From CALBPI01 sp039814545 (GTDB taxonomy: Bacteria > Pseudomonadota > Gammaproteobacteria > Steroidobacterales > Woeseiaceae): 27,700 nt of DNA. The translations under genes were made by a program, and so were the position numbers. This document shows positions 15,559 to 23,901 of the stretch, one piece after another (the stretch's first letter is position 1; every line of letters starts with the position of its first letter). The notes below the pieces were generated by a model. The model was not told the origin of the DNA. It did no database searches and saw only the letters and a list, made by a program, of their open reading frames with translations. The stretch lies in NCBI GenBank assembly GCA_039814545.1, contig JBCCBB010000040.1:1-27700 (forward strand), read 5' to 3'.

Positions 15559-15588
15559 GCGGCTCGGTGCGCGTTGGGAACTGGCGCG

Positions 15589-15594
15589 AGTATA
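15589..15594 (-). promoter_or_regulatory. possible -10 box of the GT2 gene
   Basis: TATACT on the minus strand, about 30 bases before the GT2 ATG in the 102-base divergent region. No convincing -35 is seen. Confidence 0.3.
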
Positions 15595-15660
15595 GCCTGC
15601 TGTCACCCCACGGGTGCTTGCAGTACCCTAGCGGGCGCCTGAACCACGACCTGAGCCGAC

Positions 15661-16455
15661 ATGTCTGCCCTGCGTTCCCTGAGCTACGTCCTGAATCGCT
15701 TCGTGTTGCGCCGCGAGTACCTGACCGCGCGCGCCGACGGGCTCGAGTTCCGGGTCAAGACTGAAGACGTGGTGGGCCGTCACCTTTACAAGTACGGGCG
15801 CCACGAGCCCGAAATGACGGCCTGGCTCATGCAGGCGGTCGCGCCGCAAGACGGCGACCTCATCATCGACATTGGCGCCAACATCGGCTGGTACGCCATG
15901 CACTTCGCGCAGCTGTGCAAAGGCACCGACGCGCGCGTGCTGGCCTTCGAGCCCGACCCGCGCAACTTCGGCTTGCTGACCGAAAACATCGGGCGCAACA
16001 CGGCCAACGCCGTGCAGCCGTTCCAGCTCGCGCTGTCCGACAACGATGAAGGCGCGGCATTGCACCAGTTCGGCAGCAACAACCTGGGGCGCCATTCCTT
16101 ATTGCCCATCAACGAAGGCGGCAGCGTGGCCGTGGCCACTGCGCGCCTTGACGACCTGCTGGCACAGCCTGACTTCGCAGGCCGCACACCGCGCGCCGTG
16201 AAGATGGACATCGAGGGTTTTGAGCTCGTCGCCCTGCGCGGCGCGCCCGAGATGCTCGCGCGCTGCCCGCTCGTGGTGTTTGAGTATTCGCCACGCTACA
16301 TGCGCGCGGGTGGCATCGAACCCGCCGCGCTGCTGCACTTCATGCGCGGGCTCGGCTTCACCGCACAGCGTCTCGTGAACGGCCAGGCCGTGGCGGCAGA
16401 CATTGACGCATTGGCCGGCGACGAGAAACACACCGACCTCATCTGGATGCGCTGA
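15661..16455 (+). CDS. FkbM family methyltransferase
   Basis: 264 residues, cytoplasmic. The core FkbM module shows SAM motif IIDIGANIGWYA (68-79), VLAFEPDPRNFGLLTENI, and the later motif AVKMDIEGFELVALRGA. FkbM enzymes O-methylate sugars or secondary metabolites. With a glycosyltransferase starting inside its stop codon (1-base overlap, TGATG) and a WaaE-like enzyme next door, sugar methylation of LPS or another glycan is the likely role. The ATG at 15661 has no clear ribosome site. Confidence 0.9.
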   Translation: MSALRSLSYVLNRFVLRREYLTARADGLEFRVKTEDVVGRHLYKYGRHEPEMTAWLMQAVAPQDGDLIIDIGANIGWYAMHFAQLCKGTDARVLAFEPDPRNFGLLTENIGRNTANAVQPFQLALSDNDEGAALHQFGSNNLGRHSLLPINEGGSVAVATARLDDLLAQPDFAGRTPRAVKMDIEGFELVALRGAPEMLARCPLVVFEYSPRYMRAGGIEPAALLHFMRGLGFTAQRLVNGQAVAADIDALAGDEKHTDLIWMR

Positions 16456-17543
16456 TGCGCGTGCTCGCGATCAGTTCTCACGCCGACACGCTCGTCAGCG
16501 TGCGGCCTGAAGCCGCCTCGTTCATCGGCCTGGCGCACGCGGGTGTCGAGATGCACGTGATGACCCAGGGCGACTCGCCCTGCGCGCAGGCGATGCGCGA
16601 CGCGGGCATCAACATCATCGACTACCACCCGAGGAAAAAATGGGCGCGCGAGTCGATCCGGCGCATCCGTCGCGAGATCGACGCCCGCGACGTCGACATC
16701 GTCTACGCCTTCAACAACAAAGCAATCTGCAACGCCGCGTTCGCCTGCCGCGGCCGCCGCGCCAGGCTTGTTTCGTATCGCGGCCAGACGGGCAACCTGT
16801 CGCGCTGGGACCCCGCGGCCTACCTGACCCACCTGCACCCGCGCGTCGACGCGATTATCGGCGTCGCCAACGCCGTGACGGATTTCCTGAAGCCCATGGT
16901 GCGACCCGGCGTCAGCGTGACCACGGTTTACAAGGGACACGACCTCGGCTGGTACACAGATGCGGCGCTGCCGCGCGACGCGCTCGGGCTTGACGAGGAC
17001 GACTTTGTCGTGGCCTGCGTGGCCAACAACCGGCCGCGCAAGGGCGTCGACTACCTAGTACGCGCCTGCGGCGAACTGAGTGACATCGACAACCTCAAGC
17101 TGCTGCTCGTCGGCCACGGGATGGACCGCGCGACGCTGGGCGAGGCGCTGGCTGAAGCCGACCTCGAGGACCAGGCCGTGTTACTGGGCCCGCGCAGCGA
17201 TGCCACGGCCGTCATTCAGGCGGCCGACGTGTCGGTGTTGCCCTCAACGAAACGCGAAGGTCTGCCCAAGACTGTCATCGAAGCCATGGCCTACGCGATC
17301 CCTTGCATCGTGACCAACACGGGCGGCAACGCCGAGCTCGTCATGGATGGCGAAACCGGCATCGTCGTGCCCGTGGCCGACGCCGCAGCGATCGCTCGGG
17401 CCGTCCGCACGCTGCGTAACGACCCTGGACTGGCGCGTCGCTACGGGGATGCGGGCCGCGCGCGCATCGCGACGTCGTTCAGCGTTAAGGGCACCGTGAC
17501 CGGCACGCGTGCCGTGTTCGCGCGGCTGCTTGCGACCGACTGA
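16455..17543 (+). CDS. family 4 glycosyltransferase
   Basis: 362 residues, GT-B fold. N-domain MRVLAISSHADTL; C-domain with VVACVANNRPRKGVDYLVRA (donor phosphate-binding Arg/Lys at about 193-196), LLLVGHG (216-222), and the donor-binding EX7E motif EGLPKTVIE (268-276) followed by AYAIPCIVTNTGGNAELV. Retaining glycosyltransferase using a nucleotide-sugar. Its ATG overlaps the FkbM stop, so the two are coupled and presumably act on the same glycan. The gene ends 3 bases from the stop of the convergent SDR gene. Confidence 0.92.
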   Translation: MRVLAISSHADTLVSVRPEAASFIGLAHAGVEMHVMTQGDSPCAQAMRDAGINIIDYHPRKKWARESIRRIRREIDARDVDIVYAFNNKAICNAAFACRGRRARLVSYRGQTGNLSRWDPAAYLTHLHPRVDAIIGVANAVTDFLKPMVRPGVSVTTVYKGHDLGWYTDAALPRDALGLDEDDFVVACVANNRPRKGVDYLVRACGELSDIDNLKLLLVGHGMDRATLGEALAEADLEDQAVLLGPRSDATAVIQAADVSVLPSTKREGLPKTVIEAMAYAIPCIVTNTGGNAELVMDGETGIVVPVADAAAIARAVRTLRNDPGLARRYGDAGRARIATSFSVKGTVTGTRAVFARLLATD

Positions 17544-17546
17544 CCA

Positions 17547-18224
17547 CTACCAGGGCAGCGTGCGCCCGCGCCAGTCGATCAGTGTGCCGGCGCTGTCGGC
17601 GTCGAGCGTGTTGATGACCTGAATGAGCCCGGCCACAGAGTCGGCGGGGGTCAGCGTCGCGTCCTGCCCACCCATATCCGTTTGCACCCAACCCGGGTGC
17701 AGCGCCGCGCACGTGACGCCGCGACCAGCCAGGTCGAGCGCCATCGAACGCATGACAGCATTCACGGCCGCTTTGCTGGCGCGGTAAGCGTAGAGCCCGC
17801 CGCTCGTATTCTTTTCCATCGACCCCAGGATGCTCGAGACCGTGACGATGCGGCCGTGATCAGCGCGCGCCACGTTGTCGACGAGCCGCTCCGAAATCGC
17901 GAGCGGTGTGAACACGTTGATGTCGAAAATGCTGTGCCAGTTGGCACGCTCAAAAAAACCGAAGCCCTTGTCGTTCATCGCCCCCGCGTTATGGATGAGC
18001 ACGTCGATCGTGCGCCCCTCGAGCGGTGCCAGCGCGCGGTCCAGTTCGGCTTCGTCGGTCAGCGAACCGAGGAGCACTTCCAGCGAGCCTGTATCCGAAA
18101 GCGCAGACAAGGCAGCGCTCTCTGCGCGTTGCAGCGCGATCACCTGCCAGCCGGCGCCTAAGTACTGGCGTGCGAATTCGAGCCCGATGCCGCGACCGGC
18201 GCCCGTGATAAGTGCGGTGGGCAT
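17547..18224 (-). CDS. short-chain dehydrogenase/reductase (SDR)
   Basis: 225 residues. NAD(P)-binding TGAGRGIG (7-14), NAG motif (79-81), Asn103, catalytic serine in TVSS (128-131), Tyr147 and Lys151 in YAYRASK, and HPGWVQTDMG. All catalytic residues are present. It resembles the C-factor-like SDR group. It begins 2 bases after the aldehyde dehydrogenase stop with a GGGAG ribosome site inside that gene, so it is the last gene of the four-gene unit starting with the TonB receptor. It probably oxidises or reduces an alcohol/carbonyl intermediate of the same pathway. Confidence 0.92.
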   Translation of the reverse strand: MPTALITGAGRGIGLEFARQYLGAGWQVIALQRAESAALSALSDTGSLEVLLGSLTDEAELDRALAPLEGRTIDVLIHNAGAMNDKGFGFFERANWHSIFDINVFTPLAISERLVDNVARADHGRIVTVSSILGSMEKNTSGGLYAYRASKAAVNAVMRSMALDLAGRGVTCAALHPGWVQTDMGGQDATLTPADSVAGLIQVINTLDADSAGTLIDWRGRTLPW

Positions 18225-18226
18225 CG

Positions 18227-19660
18227 TCAGTCTCCCTGCTGTTGGCCCTCAGCGTAGGCTGCGATAGGCAGCACGGGGCCTGCGTTGATGTAGTAGGCGC
18301 GGCGCCGGAAGAACCGCGTGAGCCCGTCGGCACCCATCCGCGACGGACCGATGCCCGAGCAGCGGTAGGCGCTTTTCTCTGCCTCGGAAATCATCGTCGT
18401 GAGGCCCGCGTCGTTGATGCTAATACCGCCCGCCTGAAGCGCATCACCGACCCGCAGTGCCGTGGCTTCATCGGGTCCGAACACGGCCGCCGACAGTCCA
18501 AACAACGAGTCGTTGGCGAGCGCGATGGCTTCGGCCTCGGACTCGAATGCCATGACCGGCATGACGGGCCCGAACGTCTCGTCACGCATGATCGCCATCT
18601 CATGGGTCACACCCGACAACACCGTCGGTCGCAACCAGAGCCCGCCACCGAGTGCCTCAATACTGCCACCACTGCGCACGGTGGCACCCTTGGCCACGGC
18701 GTCCTCAAGATGGCCGCGGATCAGCGATGCCTGGTGTTCAAAAATGATGGGGCCAAGGACGCCTTGCCCCGCATCGGGATAGCTCAGCGGCACCGCGTCG
18801 GCTAACTCAGCCAGCCGTGCGACAAAAGCATCGTGCAGGCTTGCGTGCGCATATACGCGTTCAATCGACTGACAGGCCTGCCCCGTGGCGCCCACGGACG
18901 CGCGAAGCACCGCCGTGGCAGCCCGCTCGACGTCGCTGCCTTCGAGCACAACGGCCGCGTCCTTGCCGCCGAGCTCGAGAAACGCGGGGATGAACGCGTC
19001 GGCTGCAGCCACGCCAACCTTGCGGCCCGTGGCGACGCTACCCGTAAACGCGACGACATCCACTTCGGGAATGAGTGCCGCACCCGTCGAGCCATCGCCC
19101 GTGACGAACGCCAGCACACGGGCGAGCTCAGGTACCTCGGCAATCGCAGCTTCAACGGGCGCGGCGAATCGCGGCGTGACTTCGCTGGGCTTGATGATGA
19201 CGGCGCAGCCGGCGAGCAGCGCGGGCGTGGCATCGATAAACGACAGCAGCAACGGGAAGTTCCAGGGGCTGATCGCGCCCAGCAACGGGTAAGGGTCGAC
19301 GGCGCGCGCGATATCGATGCCGGGCATGCGTTCGAGTGCCGCACGATCCTCGGTGATCAGTCCCGGCGCCAAACCGCACCAGCGGTGGATGCCGCCAATC
19401 ACGCCATCGACTTCGGTGTGGGCAAGCGCGACGCGGCCTGTGTCCGCCGACAGTGCGGCAACGATGTCGGCCCGGTGCGCCTGAAGTGCTTCACCAAAGC
19501 GCTGCAACACGACGACACGCGCCGCGACGCCGGTATCGCGCCAGGCGACCTGTGCATCGCGCAAGCGCTCGGCCACCACCGCGATGGCGTCACCGTCGTG
19601 CACGGTCATCTCGTAGTCGTTGTGACCCGTGCGGGGATTGCGGACAGGCAGCGTGCGCAT
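18227..19660 (-). CDS. NAD(P)-dependent aldehyde dehydrogenase
   Basis: 477 residues from the ATG at 19660. The frame is open to 19825, but the extra N-terminus overlaps the hydrolase gene and is not family sequence. Rossmann/catalytic residues are intact: Asn134 in PWNFP, Lys157 in IKPSE, FTGSVATGR (205-213), Glu229 in LELGGK and nucleophile Cys263 in GQACQS. Oxidises an aldehyde to the acid in the cytoplasm. It resembles the coniferyl-/succinate-semialdehyde-like dehydrogenases, but the substrate is not readable. It starts 7 bases after the hydrolase-fold gene and is followed by the SDR after 2 bases, so all three should be on one mRNA. Confidence 0.93.
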   Translation of the reverse strand: MRTLPVRNPRTGHNDYEMTVHDGDAIAVVAERLRDAQVAWRDTGVAARVVVLQRFGEALQAHRADIVAALSADTGRVALAHTEVDGVIGGIHRWCGLAPGLITEDRAALERMPGIDIARAVDPYPLLGAISPWNFPLLLSFIDATPALLAGCAVIIKPSEVTPRFAAPVEAAIAEVPELARVLAFVTGDGSTGAALIPEVDVVAFTGSVATGRKVGVAAADAFIPAFLELGGKDAAVVLEGSDVERAATAVLRASVGATGQACQSIERVYAHASLHDAFVARLAELADAVPLSYPDAGQGVLGPIIFEHQASLIRGHLEDAVAKGATVRSGGSIEALGGGLWLRPTVLSGVTHEMAIMRDETFGPVMPVMAFESEAEAIALANDSLFGLSAAVFGPDEATALRVGDALQAGGISINDAGLTTMISEAEKSAYRCSGIGPSRMGADGLTRFFRRRAYYINAGPVLPIAAYAEGQQQGD

Positions 19661-19667
19661 GATGGGA

Positions 19668-20483
19668 TTATGCCGGGTCGTGGCGCGCGATGAACGCGCT
19701 AATGTCAATCGCGGCCTCAGCCGCCCGCAGCGTAAGAAAGCCGTTGCCCCAGTCGGGGTAGTCGCGCCGCAGACCATTGCGCAGCAAGCCGTCGGCACGC
19801 GGCGTGATCTCCCAGAGATCGTCACGCACGTTCATCACAAACATCGGATGCTCAAGCGCCGCCAGCCGCTCACGGTAGGTCGGCACATAGGCGAATGCGG
19901 CTCGGTGGCCCCATTCGTAGCCCTCACCGCCGCGCAGGTTTTCCGCCATCGACTCGGCACACATCTCGAGCGTCATGCCCGGGCCGCGGTGTTCGAGCAC
20001 GCGCTGCCAAAGCGTCGCGTAGCGTGTGCCGGCCTCGTCAATCGGAATGGGTTCGAAGGTGTTCTCAAACACGTTGAGTTCGCTGTCCTCAATCACGGGC
20101 GCGGCGATGCTCACTATGCTCAACACACGCCCGGGTTGTCGCGTCGCAAGCTCAGCGGCGACGAGCGCCCCCGTGTGATGACCCACGACGTGACAGGTCG
20201 GAATATCGAGCGCATCGAGCACCGCAACCACGCTGTCCGCGTAATCGGCGATCGTCACGGGCGGGTCCGCGGGCGGCGGGTCGCTCTCACCCATGCCCGG
20301 GTAGTCGGGCGCGACCGCGAAGCGCTCGCCACTGAGTGCCGCGAGCAAGTCGACAAACTGACGCCCCGACTTGGGGCTTTGGTGCAGACACAAGACCGCT
20401 GGCCGCGCCGCGTCTGGCGTGCCGGCGCGGCGTACATGGATCTGGCCGAAGGGGCCGTCGACAAACTGGCGGCGAACGGTCAT
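19668..20483 (-). CDS. alpha/beta-hydrolase-fold protein with altered catalytic residues
   Basis: 271 residues from the ATG at 20483 (MTVRRQFVDGPFGQIHVRRAG), preferred because upstream open sequence overlaps the receptor gene end. The fold is clear: AVLCLHQSP (29-37), APDYPGMGES, elbow strand, acid region FVMNVRDD (Asp221/222). The elbow, however, reads GHHTGA (101-106), with His103 where Ser, Cys or Asp is expected, and the usual late GHG/GHF reads GNG with Asn247. Both nucleophile and catalytic histidine are therefore replaced. I recall other proteins with a GxHTG elbow, so this may be a real subfamily, either non-catalytic or of different chemistry. It lies between the TonB receptor and the aldehyde dehydrogenase. 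Confidence 0.88.
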   Translation of the reverse strand: MTVRRQFVDGPFGQIHVRRAGTPDAARPAVLCLHQSPKSGRQFVDLLAALSGERFAVAPDYPGMGESDPPPADPPVTIADYADSVVAVLDALDIPTCHVVGHHTGALVAAELATRQPGRVLSIVSIAAPVIEDSELNVFENTFEPIPIDEAGTRYATLWQRVLEHRGPGMTLEMCAESMAENLRGGEGYEWGHRAAFAYVPTYRERLAALEHPMFVMNVRDDLWEITPRADGLLRNGLRRDYPDWGNGFLTLRAAEAAIDISAFIARHDPA

Positions 20484-20519
20484 GACAAGACTCCCGTCCG
20501 CTGCGTGTGTCGCAAGTGA

Positions 20520-20542
20520 GCGCGGGGCACGAGGCCCCGCGC
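20520..20542 (-). terminator. hairpin between the TonB receptor and hydrolase-fold genes
   Basis: Perfect 9-bp stem GCGCGGGGC/GCCCCGCGC with a 5-base loop in the 67-base gap, 8 bases after the receptor stop. No U-tract. In this position it could act as a partial terminator or as an mRNA stability barrier that keeps receptor transcript more abundant than the downstream enzyme genes. Confidence 0.5.
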
Positions 20543-20550
20543 GCGAGCGA

Positions 20551-23007
20551 TCAGTTGCCGAAGCGGGCGTTGAAGTTGAGGCCCCAGTGCGCGCCGCGGC
20601 GGGCCGTGCCCACGAAAGACCGGCGGAACGAGGCATTGCCGTCGGCGTAGCGCAGCACGAGCGGCGAGCTGTCTTCACCCAGGATGTTGCGGCCGAACAG
20701 GATCACGGAGTAGCGATCGCTCTCAACGCCAAACCGGGCACCGACGAGGCCCGTATCACCGGTCTCGGCCAGGTTGTGCACCTGCGCAAACTTGCTCGAC
20801 TCGAAGCTGTAGTTGAAGCCGGCGAACCACTCCCAGTCGGCATTGAAGTTGTCGCGCAGCTCGGCGTCGAGGAACAGCATATTCTCAGCCGTACGCGGAA
20901 TCTTGTTGCCGTCGATCGAGCCAAACGCCGACACATCGCAGTCTGTGTTGCCGAACTGCTCACCCTGCGAGCAATTGACGAGACCGTCATCGGCGACGTC
21001 GTTGAGTACGCCCTGGTTTTCGTCGAAGCCGTCCGTGAACTCAGCGTCGGTGTATGCATAGTTCAGCGTGAGCGTCAGCATCTCGCCAGGACGGAACGTG
21101 GACTCGAGCTCAAAACCGTTGATGCGCGCGTCACCGGCGTTGACCGTGGCCGAGGTCGTGTTGGCACCTGAACGTGCATTCTGTGTGAGCTGGTAGCCAT
21201 CGATCTCGTTCGAGAAAATCGCCATGTTGGCTGTCAGGACACCATCGAGCCAGGTGGTCTTGGCCCCGAGCTCAACCGAGGTCACCTCTTCTTCGTCGAA
21301 GGTCGGCAAGCCGGCGCGAATGGCCAGCGGATCGTTGAAGCCACCGGGCTTCGTGCCCGTGGCAACCACCGCGTAAAGCAGCGCGTCGTCCGTCGCCTGG
21401 TAATCGATCGTGTAACGCTGCAGGAACGCATCGAACGTGGCGCTGGAGCGCACTATGTCGTCGACAGGGCCGCCCTCGTTCTGGAGCGTGGCCACCTGGT
21501 CGATATCCTCTTCCTGGTAGCGGCCTTCGACCGTGAACGTGAGGTTGTCGGACAGCGGTATTTCAACCATGCCGAAGATCGCCGTGTTCGTGAGCTCGAG
21601 CTGGTCCCGGTTGCGGCCCACGTCGATGGTCGGACCAAAGAACGGCACGATCGACTCGCAGAGGAAATTCGCAGCGCAAACGCCGAGCATGCGCGCAAAC
21701 TCAGCACCGAAGTTGGCGCCGGCGACGGCGAAGGCGTCAGACGGCAGTTCGCGGATGTCGCGGTTGTCGTTTTCCTGGTCGTAGTAGTAGACGCCCAGCA
21801 GACCGCTGACTCTCTCGCCTTCAAATGACAGGCGCAGTTCCTGTGAGAAGTCTTCTTCCTGGTCCCAGCCTGAGAACGTGAAGTCGACGATACTGCCCGC
21901 ATAGGCGTAGTCGAACGGCGGCCCGTCGGCGAAGCCCGCGAACGGGAAGCCGTTGGGCGTGAAGTTCGCAACCTCGAAGTGACCCGGGCTGTAGTCGCCG
22001 TCGGTGACCTGAATCGAGTCGATGTCGTTGTAGCCCGTGATACTGGTCAGCGTGACCGCGTCTGAAATCTGCCAGTCAACGACGAGGCTCGTCTGCAGGT
22101 TCTGCTGTTCCTCGCGGGCATCGGGCGCCTGCTCGAGGTAGTTGGTGTTGATCGCTCTTGGGTCAAGCGTGCCGCAATAGTAGCGGCCCAACCCCTGGTA
22201 GAAGCTGCCGTTGTCTTCGAAGCAGTTGTTGAACTCCGAGCCCTGGGCGAACAGCGGTGGCTGGCCGTCCTCAAGGTCGTTGTAATAGGCGCGGAACCGG
22301 GCGCTCAGGTTGTCGCTGGGCTCCCACTGCAACACGCCTGAAAAGGAGTTCGACCGTTGCTCGCCGATATCGGAACCGTCGAATGTATTGGTCCAGGGGC
22401 CATCGAGCTGGAAGCGCCGTACGGAGATCCCGCCGGACAGCGTTTCCGTAAGCGGGCCGCGAATGGCTGCCGAAATCTCTCGCTCGTTGTCGTCGGTCAG
22501 CGTCACCGCGACGTTGCCCGTCATGGTGTCGCCGGGCGACTTCGTGATGATGTTGATGGCGCCTGAGTAGGTGTTGCGACCGTAGAGCGCGCTCTGCGGG
22601 CCCTTGATGATCTCGAAGCGCTCAACGTCGTTGAGGTCGAAGTCGGCCAGCGAGCCCTCGATGTAGACGCCGTCAATGAAGTAGGACACGCCCGACTCGC
22701 CGAGGATGTTGGCCTGCCCGCGAATGACGGGGCGGTTCGAGGTGCGACCAAAGTCGTTGTCGAACACGATGCCTGCGGACAGCTTCGCGATGTCCGAGAA
22801 GTCTTGCAGGTTGAGATTCACGATCGTGTCGCTGGTCACAGCCGAAACCGACACCGGTACCGTCTGCAGCGTTTCCGTGCGCTTGCGCGCGGACACCACA
22901 ATCTCTTCGATTTCCTGAGCTTGCGCCACCGGCGCAAAGGCGGTCGCCGCGGCAATGCCTGCCACAAGGCCCGCACGTACCAGCCCCGTTCCCAATCGCT
23001 TGGTCAT
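20551..23007 (-). CDS. TonB-dependent outer-membrane receptor
   Basis: 818 residues. Signal peptide ends AQA (30), TonB box EEIVVSA (34-40), plug domain about 45-160 (PVIRGQAN, YFIDGVYIEG, VERFEIIKGPQSALYGRNTYSGAINIITK), then a 22-strand-type barrel to the end. It takes up a large or scarce ligand across the outer membrane using TonB energy. The six cysteines fall into three close pairs (262/278, 444/450, 679/690), probably loop disulfides. The chain ends RFGN rather than in a terminal aromatic. The ATG has GAGGGG 6 bases upstream. The downstream hydrolase, dehydrogenase and SDR genes suggest a degradable organic substrate rather than iron-siderophore, but the ligand is unknown. Confidence 0.95.
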   Translation of the reverse strand: MTKRLGTGLVRAGLVAGIAAATAFAPVAQAQEIEEIVVSARKRTETLQTVPVSVSAVTSDTIVNLNLQDFSDIAKLSAGIVFDNDFGRTSNRPVIRGQANILGESGVSYFIDGVYIEGSLADFDLNDVERFEIIKGPQSALYGRNTYSGAINIITKSPGDTMTGNVAVTLTDDNEREISAAIRGPLTETLSGGISVRRFQLDGPWTNTFDGSDIGEQRSNSFSGVLQWEPSDNLSARFRAYYNDLEDGQPPLFAQGSEFNNCFEDNGSFYQGLGRYYCGTLDPRAINTNYLEQAPDAREEQQNLQTSLVVDWQISDAVTLTSITGYNDIDSIQVTDGDYSPGHFEVANFTPNGFPFAGFADGPPFDYAYAGSIVDFTFSGWDQEEDFSQELRLSFEGERVSGLLGVYYYDQENDNRDIRELPSDAFAVAGANFGAEFARMLGVCAANFLCESIVPFFGPTIDVGRNRDQLELTNTAIFGMVEIPLSDNLTFTVEGRYQEEDIDQVATLQNEGGPVDDIVRSSATFDAFLQRYTIDYQATDDALLYAVVATGTKPGGFNDPLAIRAGLPTFDEEEVTSVELGAKTTWLDGVLTANMAIFSNEIDGYQLTQNARSGANTTSATVNAGDARINGFELESTFRPGEMLTLTLNYAYTDAEFTDGFDENQGVLNDVADDGLVNCSQGEQFGNTDCDVSAFGSIDGNKIPRTAENMLFLDAELRDNFNADWEWFAGFNYSFESSKFAQVHNLAETGDTGLVGARFGVESDRYSVILFGRNILGEDSSPLVLRYADGNASFRRSFVGTARRGAHWGLNFNARFGN

Positions 23008-23092
23008 GTTGTTCCCCTCGTTCCCCCGAAGTGCCGGCGCAAAGCAGTCAAGACGCCGCTTATTTCTTACGCTAATTTGGCACGTCGCCGAA

Positions 23093-23112
23093 TTGTTATA
23101 TATCTATAACAA
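23093..23112. promoter_or_regulatory. AT-rich palindromic operator candidate between receptor and TMEM175 genes
   Basis: Arms TTGTTATA (23093-23100) and TATAACAA (23105-23112) around TATC, in an AT-rich island that stands out from the GC-rich surroundings. It overlaps a possible rightward -10 (TATATC, 23099-23104, 16 bases from TTGGCA at 23077-23082) and lies about 85 bases before the receptor ATG. A repressor or activator site for one or both divergent genes is likely. Confidence 0.5.
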
Positions 23113-23160
23113 TATAGCAACGGGGTGCGTGTAGACACTGGGCTGTGGCATGGTACCGGG

Positions 23161-23901
23161 ATGACAAAACCGCATCCGCTGGCACATCTCGAGAAGTCCA
23201 ATTACTTCTACAACCGGGGCCGGGACACCACGCGGCTCGAGGGGTTTATCGACGCCGCATTCGCCTTTGCGTTGACCCTGCTGGTCATTTCTTTCGACGC
23301 GGTGCCCACGAGCTACGACGAGCTCATCACGGCACTCAAGGCCGTCCCAGCGTTCCTGTTTGGCTTTCTGATACTCGGAATGTTCTGGATCGCACACCGT
23401 AACTGGTCGATCCGTTACGGTCTGGACACGACGTTCTCGATTCTCGTGAGTCTGGCACTCGTCTTTATCCTGCTCGTCTACGTGTACCCACTGCGCGCGA
23501 TGGCGACCGCAGCGATTCACGGGATGACCAACGGCTGGGTGCCCTCGGAGTTTTCGATTCAGACGCCAGAACAAGCCCGCGGGCTGTTCGTCATCTACGG
23601 CGTCGGCTTCGTGACCTCCAACCTCTGCGTGGTGCTGCTCTACTGGCATGCGGCGCGGCAGACTGCGCAAATCCACCTGACGGCCGAAGAGCGCTTCATC
23701 ACCTGGGGCGACGTCGTTGCCTGGAGCATGGTCGGCAGCGTCGGCCTTGTGTCGATCGTGCTCGCTCTGACGGTCCCCGCGGACTACATACCGGTCGCGG
23801 GCTGGTGCTACGGCTTGCTCGGCATCGCCATGCCCCTCTTCGGCGTCGTCATCTCGAAACGTTTCGAGGCCCGCTTTCCGGACGCTGAACCCGATGCCTG
23901 A
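23161..23901 (+). CDS. TMEM175/DUF1211 family membrane protein, potassium-channel-like
   Basis: 246 residues from the ATG at 23161; a GTG at 23125 is possible but has no better ribosome site. Six hydrophobic helices are visible (about 26-46, 60-82, 92-112, 152-172, 190-212, 215-236). Helix 1 carries the family signature as R25..F29-I30-D31 (RLEGFIDAAFAFA), with Ile where the usual FSD motif has Ser; helix 2 ends in the typical GMFWIAHR. Bacterial TMEM175 proteins form tetrameric K+ channels in the inner membrane. The gene abuts the stop of the convergent XRE regulator with no gap. It is divergent from the TonB receptor, which may be chance. Confidence 0.85.
   Translation: MTKPHPLAHLEKSNYFYNRGRDTTRLEGFIDAAFAFALTLLVISFDAVPTSYDELITALKAVPAFLFGFLILGMFWIAHRNWSIRYGLDTTFSILVSLALVFILLVYVYPLRAMATAAIHGMTNGWVPSEFSIQTPEQARGLFVIYGVGFVTSNLCVVLLYWHAARQTAQIHLTAEERFITWGDVVAWSMVGSVGLVSIVLALTVPADYIPVAGWCYGLLGIAMPLFGVVISKRFEARFPDAEPDA

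Noticed and set aside
19661..19825. Longer aldehyde dehydrogenase start
   Set aside because: The extension lies inside the hydrolase-fold gene and has no family similarity; the ATG at 19660 gives the normal length.
23077..23092. Second TTGGCACGTCGC motif as a sigma-54 promoter
   Set aside because: The -24 half is identical to the one at 2981, but the -12 position reads CGAA instead of TTGC. TGGCACG at 10871 fails the same way.
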